Below, one piece after another: positions 27,091-35,281 of a DNA stretch of 64,000 nt. Positions within the stretch are counted from its first letter, which is position 1, and every line of letters starts with the position of its first letter. The stretch is from Arcanobacterium buesumense (GTDB taxonomy: Bacteria > Actinomycetota > Actinomycetes > Actinomycetales > Actinomycetaceae): contig NZ_CP050804.1 of the NCBI RefSeq assembly GCF_012563545.1, positions 1,240,001-1,304,000 on the forward strand, written 5' to 3'. Below the pieces are notes generated by a model, which had not been told where the DNA came from, ran no database searches, and worked only from the letters and a program-made list of their open reading frames with translations. Made by a program: the position numbers and the translations under genes.

Positions 27091-28002
27091 ATGCCTGTCC
27101 CACACGCCGGATCAAGTATGCCCTACTTATTGATCGCTGCACTTGTGCAACTATCTCTGATAGTTCTTCCGCTGATCACGCTCGGAGCATGGTATATTCA
27201 CACTCCTCACCGCAAGCTTTTCCTCAATCGGCTCCCATACGCGCCAAAGCTACAAACAACAATCCGCGGTCTAGCTATCGCCCGCATTGTCGGTTTCATT
27301 GTTGGCATACCGGCAACAATTATCCTGCTAGTCTTCGTAGGAATTCCGGAGCTCAGCTATGCCGCACCATTCGCCATCTACACTTCAATCTGCCTTTTTA
27401 CCTTCATAGTCCACATACTCACATTCAAAGCCGCTCACGTCCCGAGACACAGCGGTTTAGAGCGCCGCACCCTTACCCAATACACTAACCAGCTTCCCAA
27501 AGTAACGCTCATAAGCGCCCCGCTCATATTATTCTCCCTCACCGCGCTCTACCCTCTAATGCCAGTATTACCTGACGATTTCGGGGCCGTTTCATTCGCG
27601 TCACCAATAGCAGTATTTGCAGTGATCGGCGCACTAGTTTTCGCTTCTTTACTTACTGCCGCAATCACACAGATTGTTATCTTACGCCCGCGAAATTCGT
27701 CAGATAATGCGCTTGTCAGCCTTGACAATATCGTGCGTCGCAGATCTATTAATGAGCTTATTTTCGGCATAACCGCAGCTACGGCGGCCACCGCTCTTGG
27801 TTTATCAGTGCGTGGAGCTTATCTTGCGTTCAGCGCATTATTCTTCCGCCCCACAGTCTTTATTGACGCAAGCGCGATGCCAAGTTCGACAATATTAATC
27901 ATTTTGGCCGCTGTTCACACCATCGCAGCAATCGTCAATACCATCATTTTCGTCATCACGTTGGCTCGTCAGTTCAATCCAGGAATCGGCGTCGATCAAT
28001 GA
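27091..28002 (+). CDS. Multi-pass membrane protein co-encoded with a GntR regulator
   Basis: A 303-residue membrane protein with about six hydrophobic helices (near residues 10-33, 67-90, 92-115, 145-165, 175-205, 225-250, 265-290). I recognise no named family. The codon after the last residue overlaps the following GntR start (ATGA at 27999-28002), a layout common for YtrA-type regulators and the membrane protein or ABC permease they control, although no ATPase is encoded here. The ribosome binding site AAGGAAGGG, eight bases before the ATG, is part of an inverted repeat, suggesting that expression is tightly controlled. Confidence 0.75.
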   Translation: MPVPHAGSSMPYLLIAALVQLSLIVLPLITLGAWYIHTPHRKLFLNRLPYAPKLQTTIRGLAIARIVGFIVGIPATIILLVFVGIPELSYAAPFAIYTSICLFTFIVHILTFKAAHVPRHSGLERRTLTQYTNQLPKVTLISAPLILFSLTALYPLMPVLPDDFGAVSFASPIAVFAVIGALVFASLLTAAITQIVILRPRNSSDNALVSLDNIVRRRSINELIFGITAATAATALGLSVRGAYLAFSALFFRPTVFIDASAMPSSTILIILAAVHTIAAIVNTIIFVITLARQFNPGIGVDQ

Positions 28003-28376
28003 GTGTTGAACTAACTATTGATTCATCTCTTTCAATCCCCGCACATGAGCAGCTAACAAATCAAATTACTGGTGCGATACTTTCCGGAAAACTTTCCCCC
28101 GGTAGTCAACTGCCCACCGTGCGTGCACTTGCGCGCGATCTTGGAATTGCCCCGGGCACTGTTATGCGCACCTACGCGTCCCTATCTGAGGCAGGACTGA
28201 TTACCACAGCGCGAAGTAAAGGAACCATCGTCAACGGCAGAAAAACTAACGACGACGAACTTGCCAACCACCTCATTCAACTCACCCAACGTTATCTCGC
28301 TGATTTACGCGCTTTTGGTTTTACCGAACAGGACGGCATCAAAGAATTAACTAGATTGCGTGAGGATAAAGAATAA
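27999..28376 (+). CDS. GntR family transcriptional regulator, YtrA subfamily
   Basis: A 125-residue regulator. Residues ~12-75 form the GntR winged helix (PAHEQLTNQITGAILSGKLSPGSQLPTVRALARDLGIAPGTVMRTYASLSEAGLITTARSKG region); the short C-terminal tail of about 45 residues, without a FadR/HutC ligand domain, marks the YtrA subgroup. Such proteins repress their own operon, so the nested repeat at 27004-27082 is the natural candidate operator. It overlaps the upstream membrane protein gene by four bases. Confidence 0.92.
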   Translation: MSVELTIDSSLSIPAHEQLTNQITGAILSGKLSPGSQLPTVRALARDLGIAPGTVMRTYASLSEAGLITTARSKGTIVNGRKTNDDELANHLIQLTQRYLADLRAFGFTEQDGIKELTRLREDKE

Positions 28377-28538
28377 TTTTCAGCACATCGCATCGATAAC
28401 ATGTGCGTGCTAGGTACGTTTCTGGCAAAATACTTCACGGTACACCGCTTGGGGCAGCAAGCGAGTACGCGCCGTAGAGGTAGTGAGAGCGTCGATGTAC
28501 TTCATTTTCCGTATCATTTTTAGCGTATAGGAATATTC
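28377..28538 (+). promoter_or_regulatory. Structured leader upstream of yhhQ
   Basis: The 162-base gap contains a 6-bp GC-rich hairpin CGCTTG/CAAGCG (28446-28463) flanked by GTAC repeats, and a second possible pairing of AGTAC with GTACT further on. It sits before a queuosine-precursor transporter, a gene class often controlled by preQ1 riboswitches, but it does not match the preQ1-I consensus I know. Only a structured leader is claimed. Confidence 0.35.
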
Positions 28539-29210
28539 ATGACTGCCCAGAAAGCAAAATTCGCTCCAACCGGGACTGGACTCTACCCAATTTTTGTTGC
28601 CATCATGGCCGTTGTTCTCATTCTGTCCAACATTGGAGCTTCGAAGCCGGTTATCTTCGGTCCGATTCTTACCGACGGCGGATTCTTCCTTTTCCCATTT
28701 GCCTACATCATTGGTGACGTCGTTTCCGAAGTCTACGGCTGGAAGGCCTCCCGCCGTGCTGTCATTGTTACCTTCGCGCTCTCAATTTTCGCTGCGCTGT
28801 GTTACTGGGTGATGATTGCGCTACCTGGCGCAGATTTCTATGACGGCCAAGAGGCGCTAGTACGCACTCTCGGACCAGTGTGGCAGATCGTCGTTGCTTC
28901 TCTTCTTGGCTTCCTTGCCGGCCAGCTTTCCAACGCATTTACCATGGTTCAAATGAAGAAGCGATCCGGGGAAAAACTGCTGTTTGGCCGAATGGCTGCC
29001 TCCACCGTCGTCGGAGAATTCGTTGATACTCTCGTCTTTTGTTCTATCGCTGCGCAAGTCCTAGAAATCCCTGACCTATCGACGTTCCTCAACTATCTGT
29101 TTGTTGGTTTTACCTACAAAACCGCCGTTGAACTTGTATTCTCCCCTATCACGATGGCCGTCATGCGCCTCGTTAAGCGAGCAGAACCAGAATACGGTAT
29201 TCAGGGATAA
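28539..29210 (+). CDS. yhhQ: Queuosine precursor transporter (VUT family)
   Basis: A 223-residue membrane protein with about six helices. It carries the family signature for YhhQ: LSNIGASKPVIFGPILTDGGFFLFPFAYIIGDVVSEVYG near the N-terminus, a conserved acidic cluster DVVSEVYGWK, and FGRMAASTVVGEFVDTLVFC with the E-D pair in the fifth helix. It imports queuine/preQ1 family bases for tRNA wobble modification. AGGAATATTC precedes the ATG. It converges on the nitroreductase gene with a single base between the stop codons, so no terminator separates them. Confidence 0.93.
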   Translation: MTAQKAKFAPTGTGLYPIFVAIMAVVLILSNIGASKPVIFGPILTDGGFFLFPFAYIIGDVVSEVYGWKASRRAVIVTFALSIFAALCYWVMIALPGADFYDGQEALVRTLGPVWQIVVASLLGFLAGQLSNAFTMVQMKKRSGEKLLFGRMAASTVVGEFVDTLVFCSIAAQVLEIPDLSTFLNYLFVGFTYKTAVELVFSPITMAVMRLVKRAEPEYGIQG

Positions 29211-29211
29211 C

Positions 29212-29895
29212 CTACCGCGTCTCTATCAACGCAATGGGCGGATGCGCTGCGTGAAAATCATTAATCGGCGCATCCGTTCCATAACCTAACGCAAACCCGG
29301 TAACGAGTGCGTATTCGGCTGGCACATCGAAAACCTCATCTGCTGGCCGGCGCCACCCTGCCAACACTCCTAATGGACACGAGTCCACTCCGTGAGCCTT
29401 CGCAGATAAGAATAGTGTTTGTAGCATTAAACCGGCATCAAGCGCCGAATATGGCAAGAAATCATGGTGGATAAACACCAAGCCCACAACCGGCGCGCCA
29501 AACGCTTCAAAGTTTCTCCGCATCTGCGCATAGCGTCCGGCGCGATCTTCTCGCGCAATTCCCAAATGCTGATACAGCCCTACTCCAACCTCAACTTGCC
29601 GAGTACGCAATTCGTCTGGATAGCGGGCAAAAATATCATAATCACCATCGCAATCAGGAACAGTTTTTATTGCTTGCGCTGCGCTCATAGCATCGAACTC
29701 ACGCATATAGGCTGCGAGCAACTTTTCCCGGGTCTGACCAGTTGCCAACGCCACTCGATATCCACGAGTATTTGACCAGCTTGGCGCAAATCGCGCATCG
29801 TTAAAAATCTGATCCACAGTCTCTTTAGCTAGTGGAACATCACGGAAATCACGAACAGTATGGCGAGCTTGCACCAGTGCAGAAAAATCGTTCAT
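29212..29895 (-). CDS. Nitroreductase family protein
   Basis: A 227-residue FMN-dependent oxidoreductase. N-terminal FMN motif RHTVRDFRDVPL with the phosphate-binding RxSxR-like pattern, ARFAPSWSNTRGYRV (Ser/Asn contacts to flavin), a central region with DAGLMLQTLFLSAKAHGVDSCPLG and C-terminal LVTGFALGYG. Homologues reduce nitro groups or quinones with NAD(P)H; the natural substrate is not predictable. The ATG at 29895 is well placed, and the gene is divergent from the S66 peptidase. Confidence 0.92.
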   Translation of the reverse strand: MNDFSALVQARHTVRDFRDVPLAKETVDQIFNDARFAPSWSNTRGYRVALATGQTREKLLAAYMREFDAMSAAQAIKTVPDCDGDYDIFARYPDELRTRQVEVGVGLYQHLGIAREDRAGRYAQMRRNFEAFGAPVVGLVFIHHDFLPYSALDAGLMLQTLFLSAKAHGVDSCPLGVLAGWRRPADEVFDVPAEYALVTGFALGYGTDAPINDFHAAHPPIALIETR

Positions 29896-29940
29896 ACGCT
29901 TATCTTACAAGCCTCTTCCTTCACGCGCTAGACTTAAAAC

Positions 29941-30993
29941 ATGACTCATTCAGCGCCTTTGATTTCCCCCTCAGTCGTTCACCCTGGTGATAAAGTTGCC
30001 GTGCTTTCCCCTGCGTGGGCGGCTCCAGCTTATTTTCCGCAACTTCATGAGCAAGCAAAGCAACGGATTGAGTCCGAACTGGGATTGATTGCGGTAGATT
30101 TTCCTACCACGTGCGCAATGGGCGCTTCTCTTGCCGATCGGGCAGCCGATGTTAACACCGCTTTTGCAGATCCGGATATTCGAGCAATTTTCACTACTGT
30201 GGGCGGAGATGATGAGATTTGCTTGACGAAGTTGCTGGATCCGGAGCTTGTCCGGCAGGATCCAAAACCATTTTTTGGCTATTCCGATAATACGAATATC
30301 TTGAATTGGCTGTGGCACAACGGAGTGGCGAGTTTTCATGGCGGAGCCACCCAAGTACATCTTGGGTCTGGACCTGGTATCGATCCGATACATTTATTGA
30401 CGTTGCGTAGTGCTTTGTTTGGCGACGACGTCGTTCTTCCGATAGTCAGCGAGTCCGAAGATTACGGACTGGACTGGTCTGATCCGCAGGCACTCACGCA
30501 TGGAGTTCACCGGGAACCGGCAATGCCAGTGGAGTTTATCGGCAGCGATCAACAAGTCCGCGCAGCTACGTGGGGCGGTTGTTTTGAGGTACTCGATCAG
30601 CTAGCGATAGCTGGGCGGTTGCCAGATGCTCGTGAATTAGAAGGAAAAATCCTGATGTTAGAGACATCGGAGATTATGCCACCCCCAGATTATGTTGGCC
30701 GTTGGATTAGAGCTTTTGGTGAACGCGGATATCTCAGTGCAGCTGCTGGATTAATGTTTGCCCAGCCCGTTGTTGATGATCGGGACAACCCTGTCCCCTA
30801 CGAGGTACAACAGTCACGGCGTTTGACTTATCTTGAGTATGTATTGACTCACGTAAGCTCCTACCGCGACGATCTTTTAGTTGTTGTTGGCGCTCCATTT
30901 GGCCACACTCGCCCACAGGCGATCATTCCCTACGGTGGCGAAGTCACTTTAGACCCGCAAGCTGAAACAATAACGGCACATTTTGCAAGGTAA
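29941..30993 (+). CDS. S66 family peptidase (LD-carboxypeptidase / MccF-like)
   Basis: A 350-residue cytoplasmic serine peptidase. Family markers: VHPGDKVAVLSPAW N-terminus, ADIRAIFTTVGGDDE-like stretch, nucleophile Ser in FGYSDNTNIL (~residue 116), catalytic Glu in LMLETSEIMPP, and late GHTRPQAIIPYGG with the catalytic His. S66 enzymes cut LD-peptide bonds in recycled murein tetrapeptides, or hydrolyse microcin C and related acyl-sulfamoyl adenylates (MccF branch). The EIMPPPDYVGRW segment resembles the MccF side more, but this is not decisive. No ribosome binding site of note. Confidence 0.9.
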   Translation: MTHSAPLISPSVVHPGDKVAVLSPAWAAPAYFPQLHEQAKQRIESELGLIAVDFPTTCAMGASLADRAADVNTAFADPDIRAIFTTVGGDDEICLTKLLDPELVRQDPKPFFGYSDNTNILNWLWHNGVASFHGGATQVHLGSGPGIDPIHLLTLRSALFGDDVVLPIVSESEDYGLDWSDPQALTHGVHREPAMPVEFIGSDQQVRAATWGGCFEVLDQLAIAGRLPDARELEGKILMLETSEIMPPPDYVGRWIRAFGERGYLSAAAGLMFAQPVVDDRDNPVPYEVQQSRRLTYLEYVLTHVSSYRDDLLVVVGAPFGHTRPQAIIPYGGEVTLDPQAETITAHFAR

Positions 30994-31104
30994 CTTCTAA
31001 GCTCCCCCTAACTTTTCTCTGTCGCTAAGTTTCAGTTAGGATTAGCTGGCTATTATTGAAGAATCGTCATAAAGGCGAACATAAGACATGAAAGTGTCGC
31101 AAAC

Positions 31105-31680
31105 ATGAAACATACAATAGTTATCTATTCGTCTATTACCGGTTTTGCACATACCTACGCACAATGGATTAGTGAAGACTTAGATGCTGACCTCTACTCC
31201 ATAGAAGAATTACTTCCACTTATTAAGCACGGCCAGGTAGCACTTGCCAACTATGACCTTATTATTTATGGTGCCGGAATCCGCATGGGCATTATTCGCA
31301 GATTCTCAACATTCCGTAAGCTTATTAAACGTGCTGGGTTATCGACGTCGAAGAAAATCATTGTGTGGGCTAATGGCGGTACACCGCAACATCCGGATCG
31401 CGACTATCGTTCTGCCTCCCGCACGTTTAACCGCGTCGAACTTGCTCGCAATGACTACGCATATTTCTACTTTGAAGGCGGAGTGCGGTACGAAGGCCTG
31501 AACCCAATCGAAAAAGGTTTACTAAAGACCTTTGCTAAACGCGTCCAAAAGTATCGCAATCGTGGCGAATGGGCAGTGGCCGTCGCCGATCACATCGCCG
31601 AAGGATACGACCACACCAACCGAGCAGCCATTGCGCCTCTTATTGCGCGCGCACACGATATCCTTAGCAAATCTTCATAA
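31105..31680 (+). CDS. Flavodoxin-domain protein (HemG-like)
   Basis: A 191-residue protein whose first ~140 residues form a flavodoxin fold: the FMN phosphate loop YSSITGFAHTYAQWI, DLIIYGAGIRMG and the KKIIVWANGG strand. The C-terminal ~50 residues are basic. The family (flavodoxin_5) includes protoporphyrinogen oxidase HemG and related quinone-linked flavoproteins, so an electron-transfer role is likely but the partner is unknown. A strong terminator follows. Confidence 0.87.
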   Translation: MKHTIVIYSSITGFAHTYAQWISEDLDADLYSIEELLPLIKHGQVALANYDLIIYGAGIRMGIIRRFSTFRKLIKRAGLSTSKKIIVWANGGTPQHPDRDYRSASRTFNRVELARNDYAYFYFEGGVRYEGLNPIEKGLLKTFAKRVQKYRNRGEWAVAVADHIAEGYDHTNRAAIAPLIARAHDILSKSS

Positions 31681-31696
31681 CAAACTCATGAAAAAC

Positions 31697-31738
31697 TAGG
31701 GCGAGAACCTCCGTGCTTACCGGAGATTCTCGCCCTAC
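31697..31738. terminator. Terminator after the flavodoxin gene
   Basis: A long GC-rich inverted repeat (TAGGGCGAGAA, then CTCCG/CGGAG, then TTCTCGCCCTA) with a seven-base loop lies between two convergent genes. Confidence 0.9.
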
Positions 31739-31768
31739 TTTACGTATAACGACGACGGCAGGAAGGGT

Positions 31769-32065
31769 TTACTTCTTGTCGTCCTTCATCTTGTCATCAT
31801 CCATCTTGTCGCCATCAGACATCTTGTCGTCCTTCATTTTATCATCTGACATCTTGTCGTCCTTCATTTTATCATCTGACATCTTGTCGTCCTTCATTTT
31901 ATCGTCCGACATCTTCTCGCCATCAGACATCTTGGTTTCCGACATCTGCTTGTCATCCATCTTGCCGTCATCCATTTTGTTATCAGCATCAGAGTTGCAC
32001 GCTGCAAGACCAGCAACAGATAGTAAGCCAACAAAAGCACCAGCAGTGATTCGACGAATATTCAT
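31769..32065 (-). CDS. Small lipoprotein with Met-Lys-Asp repeats (MxKDx type)
   Basis: A 98-residue lipoprotein. Signal peptide with lipobox LAAC (Cys about residue 23), then a tail composed almost only of Asp, Lys, Met and Ser in repeats of the form KMSDDKMKDD, ending KMKDDKK. This is the pattern of the pentapeptide MxKDx repeat family (TIGR02953-like), small exported proteins of unknown function. The ATG at 32065 has AAGGAGAA in front. It diverges from dipZ-sigK-rskA and its promoter carries the same ECF-type motif as dipZ. It occupies the place that FAS1 lipoproteins Mpt83/Mpt70 hold beside dipZ in mycobacteria. Methionine-rich tails could quench oxidants or bind copper; this is speculation. 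Confidence 0.93.
   Translation of the reverse strand: MNIRRITAGAFVGLLSVAGLAACNSDADNKMDDGKMDDKQMSETKMSDGEKMSDDKMKDDKMSDDKMKDDKMSDDKMKDDKMSDGDKMDDDKMKDDKK
31818..31907. repeat. Three tandem 30-bp repeats inside the lipoprotein gene
   Basis: Units at 31818-31847, 31848-31877 and 31878-31907 are nearly identical (the third differs at two bases) and encode ten residues each. Copy number can be expected to vary between strains without breaking the frame. Confidence 0.9.
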
Positions 32066-32116
32066 AAAGTTCTCCTTATATTACGAGGCGGACGCCTCAA
32101 CGATCTTTCATAACTA

Positions 32117-32143
32117 GTTCGACGCCGATTGCCATCTGGATTG
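32117..32143 (-). promoter_or_regulatory. Putative SigK-type promoter of the lipoprotein gene
   Basis: On the minus strand: CAATCC (32143-32138), 15 bases, TCGAAC (32122-32117), followed by TAG. The flanking bases AGA after the -35 and CTAG around the -10 match the divergent dipZ promoter. Mycobacterial SigK promoters have a CCATCC / CCGAAT-like form, which this resembles. Confidence 0.72.
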
Positions 32144-32189
32144 GATGACATTACGTGACCTGACTCACAGTCCAAATCCAGACTTAAAG

Positions 32190-32216
32190 CAATCCAGAAT
32201 CACTACTGCTGCGAAC
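32190..32216 (+). promoter_or_regulatory. Putative SigK-type promoter of dipZ-sigK-rskA
   Basis: CAATCC (32190-32195), exactly 15 bases, GCGAAC (32211-32216) followed by TA. The AGA after the -35 and the CGAACTA core are shared with the divergent lipoprotein promoter at the same spacing. The start codon at 32250 lies about 34 bases downstream. Confidence 0.72.
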
Positions 32217-32249
32217 TACTCATAGAACTTAATGAAAGGACTTCACATT

Positions 32250-33998
32250 ATGTCTCTAGTATTAATTGGTCTCCTTGGCGGATTTATCACCGGTATATCC
32301 CCATGTATTCTGCCGGTACTCCCCGTCATATTCCTCTCCGGCGCTCAAGGAGCACAAACAACCAAGCCAAGCACAACCCCTGGTTTATTGTCAGGCAATC
32401 TCATTTCTCTCAATGACACACCAGCCACTTCAACCGTGACCACGCAGACCACCAAACCGGCCTCAAAATGGCATCCCTACGCCGTCGTCGGCGGACTAGT
32501 GCTCAGCTTTACCACCTTTACCTTATTCGGCTCTGCACTATTGACTCTCTTGAATCTCCCCCAAGATTTTATTCGCTGGGCTGGCGTAGCCATGTTGTTC
32601 CTTATCGGCATCGCAATGCTCATCCCGCGACTCATGGAAATACTGGAAAAACCGTTCTCGCGTTTCGCTAAAACTGGCAACTCAACATCGTCTAACGGTT
32701 TCTGGCTCGGAGTTGTCCTCGGCGCCGCCTATGTTCCATGCGCTGGACCAGTCCTAGCAGCCGTGTCAGTTGCCGGAACAACCGGAAAGATCGGTGCGGA
32801 CACCGTAGCACTAGCTCTATCTTTCGGAATCGGAACCGCAATTCCACTCCTTTTCTTTGCGCTCTCAGGCCAAAAACTCACCGAACGAATTAGCGCCTTC
32901 CGCACTCGGCAACAACTTATCCGTAGCATCGCTGGTATCGCGATGATTGGTCTAGCCCTAGGCATTGTTTTTGATGTTCCGGCTAAGATTCAACGCGCAC
33001 TACCGGACTGGACGTCGTCGTTACAAAAGAGCACTGAGTCGCTCTACCCAACTCAGCAAAATGGCCCCTGCGTCGACGGCGCAACAGAACTCGCCAACTG
33101 CGGTCAACTCCCCGAAATCAGTGGCGCAGTCGCCTGGTACAACACTCCAGATAATCAGCCATTGAGTGAATCTGATCGAGCAGGAAAAGTCACTCTCGTC
33201 GATTTTTGGGCCTACTCGTGTATCAACTGCCAGCGCTCAATTCCAGGTATCGAAAAACTCTACGAAACCTATAAGGATTCCGGTCTGCAAGTTATCGGGG
33301 TCCACTCGCCCGAATACGCTTTTGAAAAAGTGCCCGAAAATGTGAAAGCTGGCGGCGACAAACTCGGAATCACCTATCCGATCGCCGTCGACTCCAACCT
33401 TGTCACGTGGCAAAATTTCGATAACCACTACTGGCCAGCCCACTACCTTGCTGACGCAACCGGTCAGCTACGCGCAATCAAATATGGTGAAGGCGCAGAA
33501 GCAACTACCGAACGCCAGATCCGTGACCTCTTACGTGAAGCCAACCCGAACGTCACCCTTCCCGAACCAATTTTTTCTAACGCCAATGACGACGCGTCGG
33601 CTCGCGCTCCGCGTACTCCCGAAACATATCTCGGTTCTGCGCGTGCCGAACGCTACGCTGGCGGATCATTATCGAACGGCACCATCGACGCCTCTTTTCC
33701 AGAGTCACTCAAGCCAGATAACTTTGCACTGAACGGAACCTGGAAGGTGAGCCCGCAATCGATTACCCCAGTTAATGCCGACGGTAAGTTGCGTCTTTCT
33801 TGGCGTGGCGCACACGTCTACTTGGTAGCTTCTGGCGAAGGAACTATCACGTGGAATAACGATGGGAAAGAATCAACCATGAAGATCTCTGGTGTGCCTA
33901 ATGCTCAAGAAATTGTCAACACCACGCCGGAGTCTTCAGGAACAGTAGAACTCACTGTCTCACCAGGTGTGGAGTTGTATTCGTTCACTTTCGGGTGA
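32250..33998 (+). CDS. dipZ: DipZ: CcdA-like electron transporter fused to thioredoxin-like and C-terminal domains
   Basis: A 582-residue membrane protein. Residues 1-250: CcdA/DsbD-like domain with the redox pair in [18 protein letters not shown] and [13 protein letters not shown]. Residues ~295-420: TlpA-like thioredoxin domain with active site SCINC and [12 protein letters not shown]. Residues ~430-582: a C-terminal domain as in mycobacterial DipZ (Rv2874). It moves reducing power from the cytoplasm to exported thiols. I use ATG 32250 (AAGGA nine bases upstream) over ATG 32232. It is followed by sigK after six bases, so the three genes form an operon under their own sigma factor. Confidence 0.94.
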   Translation: MSLVLIGLLGGFITGISPCILPVLPVIFLSGAQGAQTTKPSTTPGLLSGNLISLNDTPATSTVTTQTTKPASKWHPYAVVGGLVLSFTTFTLFGSALLTLLNLPQDFIRWAGVAMLFLIGIAMLIPRLMEILEKPFSRFAKTGNSTSSNGFWLGVVLGAAYVPCAGPVLAAVSVAGTTGKIGADTVALALSFGIGTAIPLLFFALSGQKLTERISAFRTRQQLIRSIAGIAMIGLALGIVFDVPAKIQRALPDWTSSLQKSTESLYPTQQNGPCVDGATELANCGQLPEISGAVAWYNTPDNQPLSESDRAGKVTLVDFWAYSCINCQRSIPGIEKLYETYKDSGLQVIGVHSPEYAFEKVPENVKAGGDKLGITYPIAVDSNLVTWQNFDNHYWPAHYLADATGQLRAIKYGEGAEATTERQIRDLLREANPNVTLPEPIFSNANDDASARAPRTPETYLGSARAERYAGGSLSNGTIDASFPESLKPDNFALNGTWKVSPQSITPVNADGKLRLSWRGAHVYLVASGEGTITWNNDGKESTMKISGVPNAQEIVNTTPESSGTVELTVSPGVELYSFTFG

Positions 33999-34004
33999 GA
34001 CGCA

Positions 34005-34595
34005 GTGACAATCTTAGCTCAAACACCGTACGATAAAGCCGTGATACCTGAACCATCAGATCTTGACGATGTCATACTCAGACGAATCGCGAACGGCGAT
34101 AGCCAGGCTTTCGCGACTTTCTACGACCGTTGGAGTGGCAAGGTTTTGGCGCTGATCCGCCAGATTTTGCGTGACCACTCTCAATCGGAAGAAGTGTTGC
34201 AGGAAGTGTTTTTAGAAGTGTGGCAAAAAGCGCCACAGTTCACTAGCGGCCGCGGCACAGCCCGCGGGTGGCTGGTAACACTTGCGCGCCGGCGGGCGAT
34301 AGATCGAGTGCGGTCTTCTCAGGCCAGCCGCGAGCGTGACACTGCCTATGTGGCAACCGATATCGACTACGATCACACGCTTGAAAGCGTGGAACAACGC
34401 CTCGAATCGGAACAGGTTCGCCGGATGCTTGACTTCGTAGGTGAACCGCATTCTTCCACTATCAAACTTGCGTTTTTCACCGGATTAACACACCGTGAAA
34501 TTGCCAACCATCAACGTGTTCCACTTGGAACAGTAAAAACTCGGATCAGAGACGGATTAGCTAAAATGAAAAGATTTATGGAGCAGGAACGATGA
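34005..34595 (+). CDS. sigK: ECF sigma factor, SigK-like
   Basis: A 196-residue group-4 sigma factor. Region 2 spans about residues 30-95 (FATFYDRWSGKVLALI, RDHSQSEEVLQEVFLEVWQ, RGTARGWLVTLARRRAIDRVR) and region 4 about 130-185 (IKLAFFTGLTHREIANHQRVPLGTVKTRIRDGL). It starts at GTG six bases after the dipZ stop and overlaps rskA by four bases. In mycobacteria SigK drives mpt70/mpt83/dipZ and is held by RskA. The promoter motif upstream of dipZ points to autoregulation. A slightly later start at an in-frame GTG near 34041 cannot be excluded. Confidence 0.93.
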   Translation: MTILAQTPYDKAVIPEPSDLDDVILRRIANGDSQAFATFYDRWSGKVLALIRQILRDHSQSEEVLQEVFLEVWQKAPQFTSGRGTARGWLVTLARRRAIDRVRSSQASRERDTAYVATDIDYDHTLESVEQRLESEQVRRMLDFVGEPHSSTIKLAFFTGLTHREIANHQRVPLGTVKTRIRDGLAKMKRFMEQER

Positions 34596-35281
34596 ATAGC
34601 GACGACGATCTCACCTTCCCCGACGATATTGCGGGGACACTAGGCACAAGTTTGACACCTGTTGCCCCTTCTCCTGCTGTTCGCGAGCATTTGTTGGAGA
34701 CAATTGCCCACCTGCCACAAGAATCACGATCACCGGAGTCAACAACGACCGATAGTAACGTCGTCGAACTCAAGCCACGAAAACTGCGAGTTGTGCGTGC
34801 AGTTTCCCAGATGGCGGCGGCCGCGGTATTGGTAGCTGCCGGAGTTGGTGTCGGCCGTTGGAGTGTCATGGATTCGATGGAATACACCAGTCATTATGCG
34901 CAGCTCAATCAGGCCCAAGATGTGGTACGGGTTGCTGACACAATGCCAGATGGTCACGTGGTGACTTTGACCTGGTCACACGATATGGAGATGGCCGCGG
35001 TAACGATGCCGGTAGAATTACAAGCTCCCGCAGGTCAGAGCTTAGCGGTGTGGGTACGCCACGCTGGTAACATCCGCAAAGCTGGAATGTACGAACCGAA
35101 CAAAACTGGCCCATTCTCGTTTATTGATGCCATGCCAGAAGATGGCGACGACGTCTTCGTTACGATTGAACCAGCCGACGGATCAGCGCAGCCAACTGGA
35201 AAACCGATTATCACGTGGAAGATTAGTATTCCTGATGATCCGGCCGATCGAGCGAGCACTACGCCTCATTCGCTCACCTAA
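34592..35281 (+). CDS. rskA: Anti-sigma factor RskA-like
   Basis: A 229-residue single-pass membrane protein: a short acidic cytoplasmic part (residues 1-65), a helix at about 70-90 (VSQMAAAAVLVAAGVGVGRW), then an extracellular RskA C-terminal domain with VVTLTWSHDMEMAAVTMPVELQAPAGQSLAVWV. The usual N-terminal ZAS helix region is shorter than in mycobacterial RskA, though PAVREHLLETIAHLP resembles part of it. It would bind SigK and release it after regulated intramembrane proteolysis. It overlaps sigK by four bases (ATGA) and ends the operon. Confidence 0.92.
   Translation: MNSDDDLTFPDDIAGTLGTSLTPVAPSPAVREHLLETIAHLPQESRSPESTTTDSNVVELKPRKLRVVRAVSQMAAAAVLVAAGVGVGRWSVMDSMEYTSHYAQLNQAQDVVRVADTMPDGHVVTLTWSHDMEMAAVTMPVELQAPAGQSLAVWVRHAGNIRKAGMYEPNKTGPFSFIDAMPEDGDDVFVTIEPADGSAQPTGKPIITWKISIPDDPADRASTTPHSLT

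Noticed and set aside
31713-32117. Plus-strand Ser/Ile/Leu-rich frame of 134 codons across the lipoprotein
   Set aside because: It is the antisense of the repeat-rich lipoprotein, which has a signal peptide, lipobox and strong ribosome binding site; the plus frame has none.
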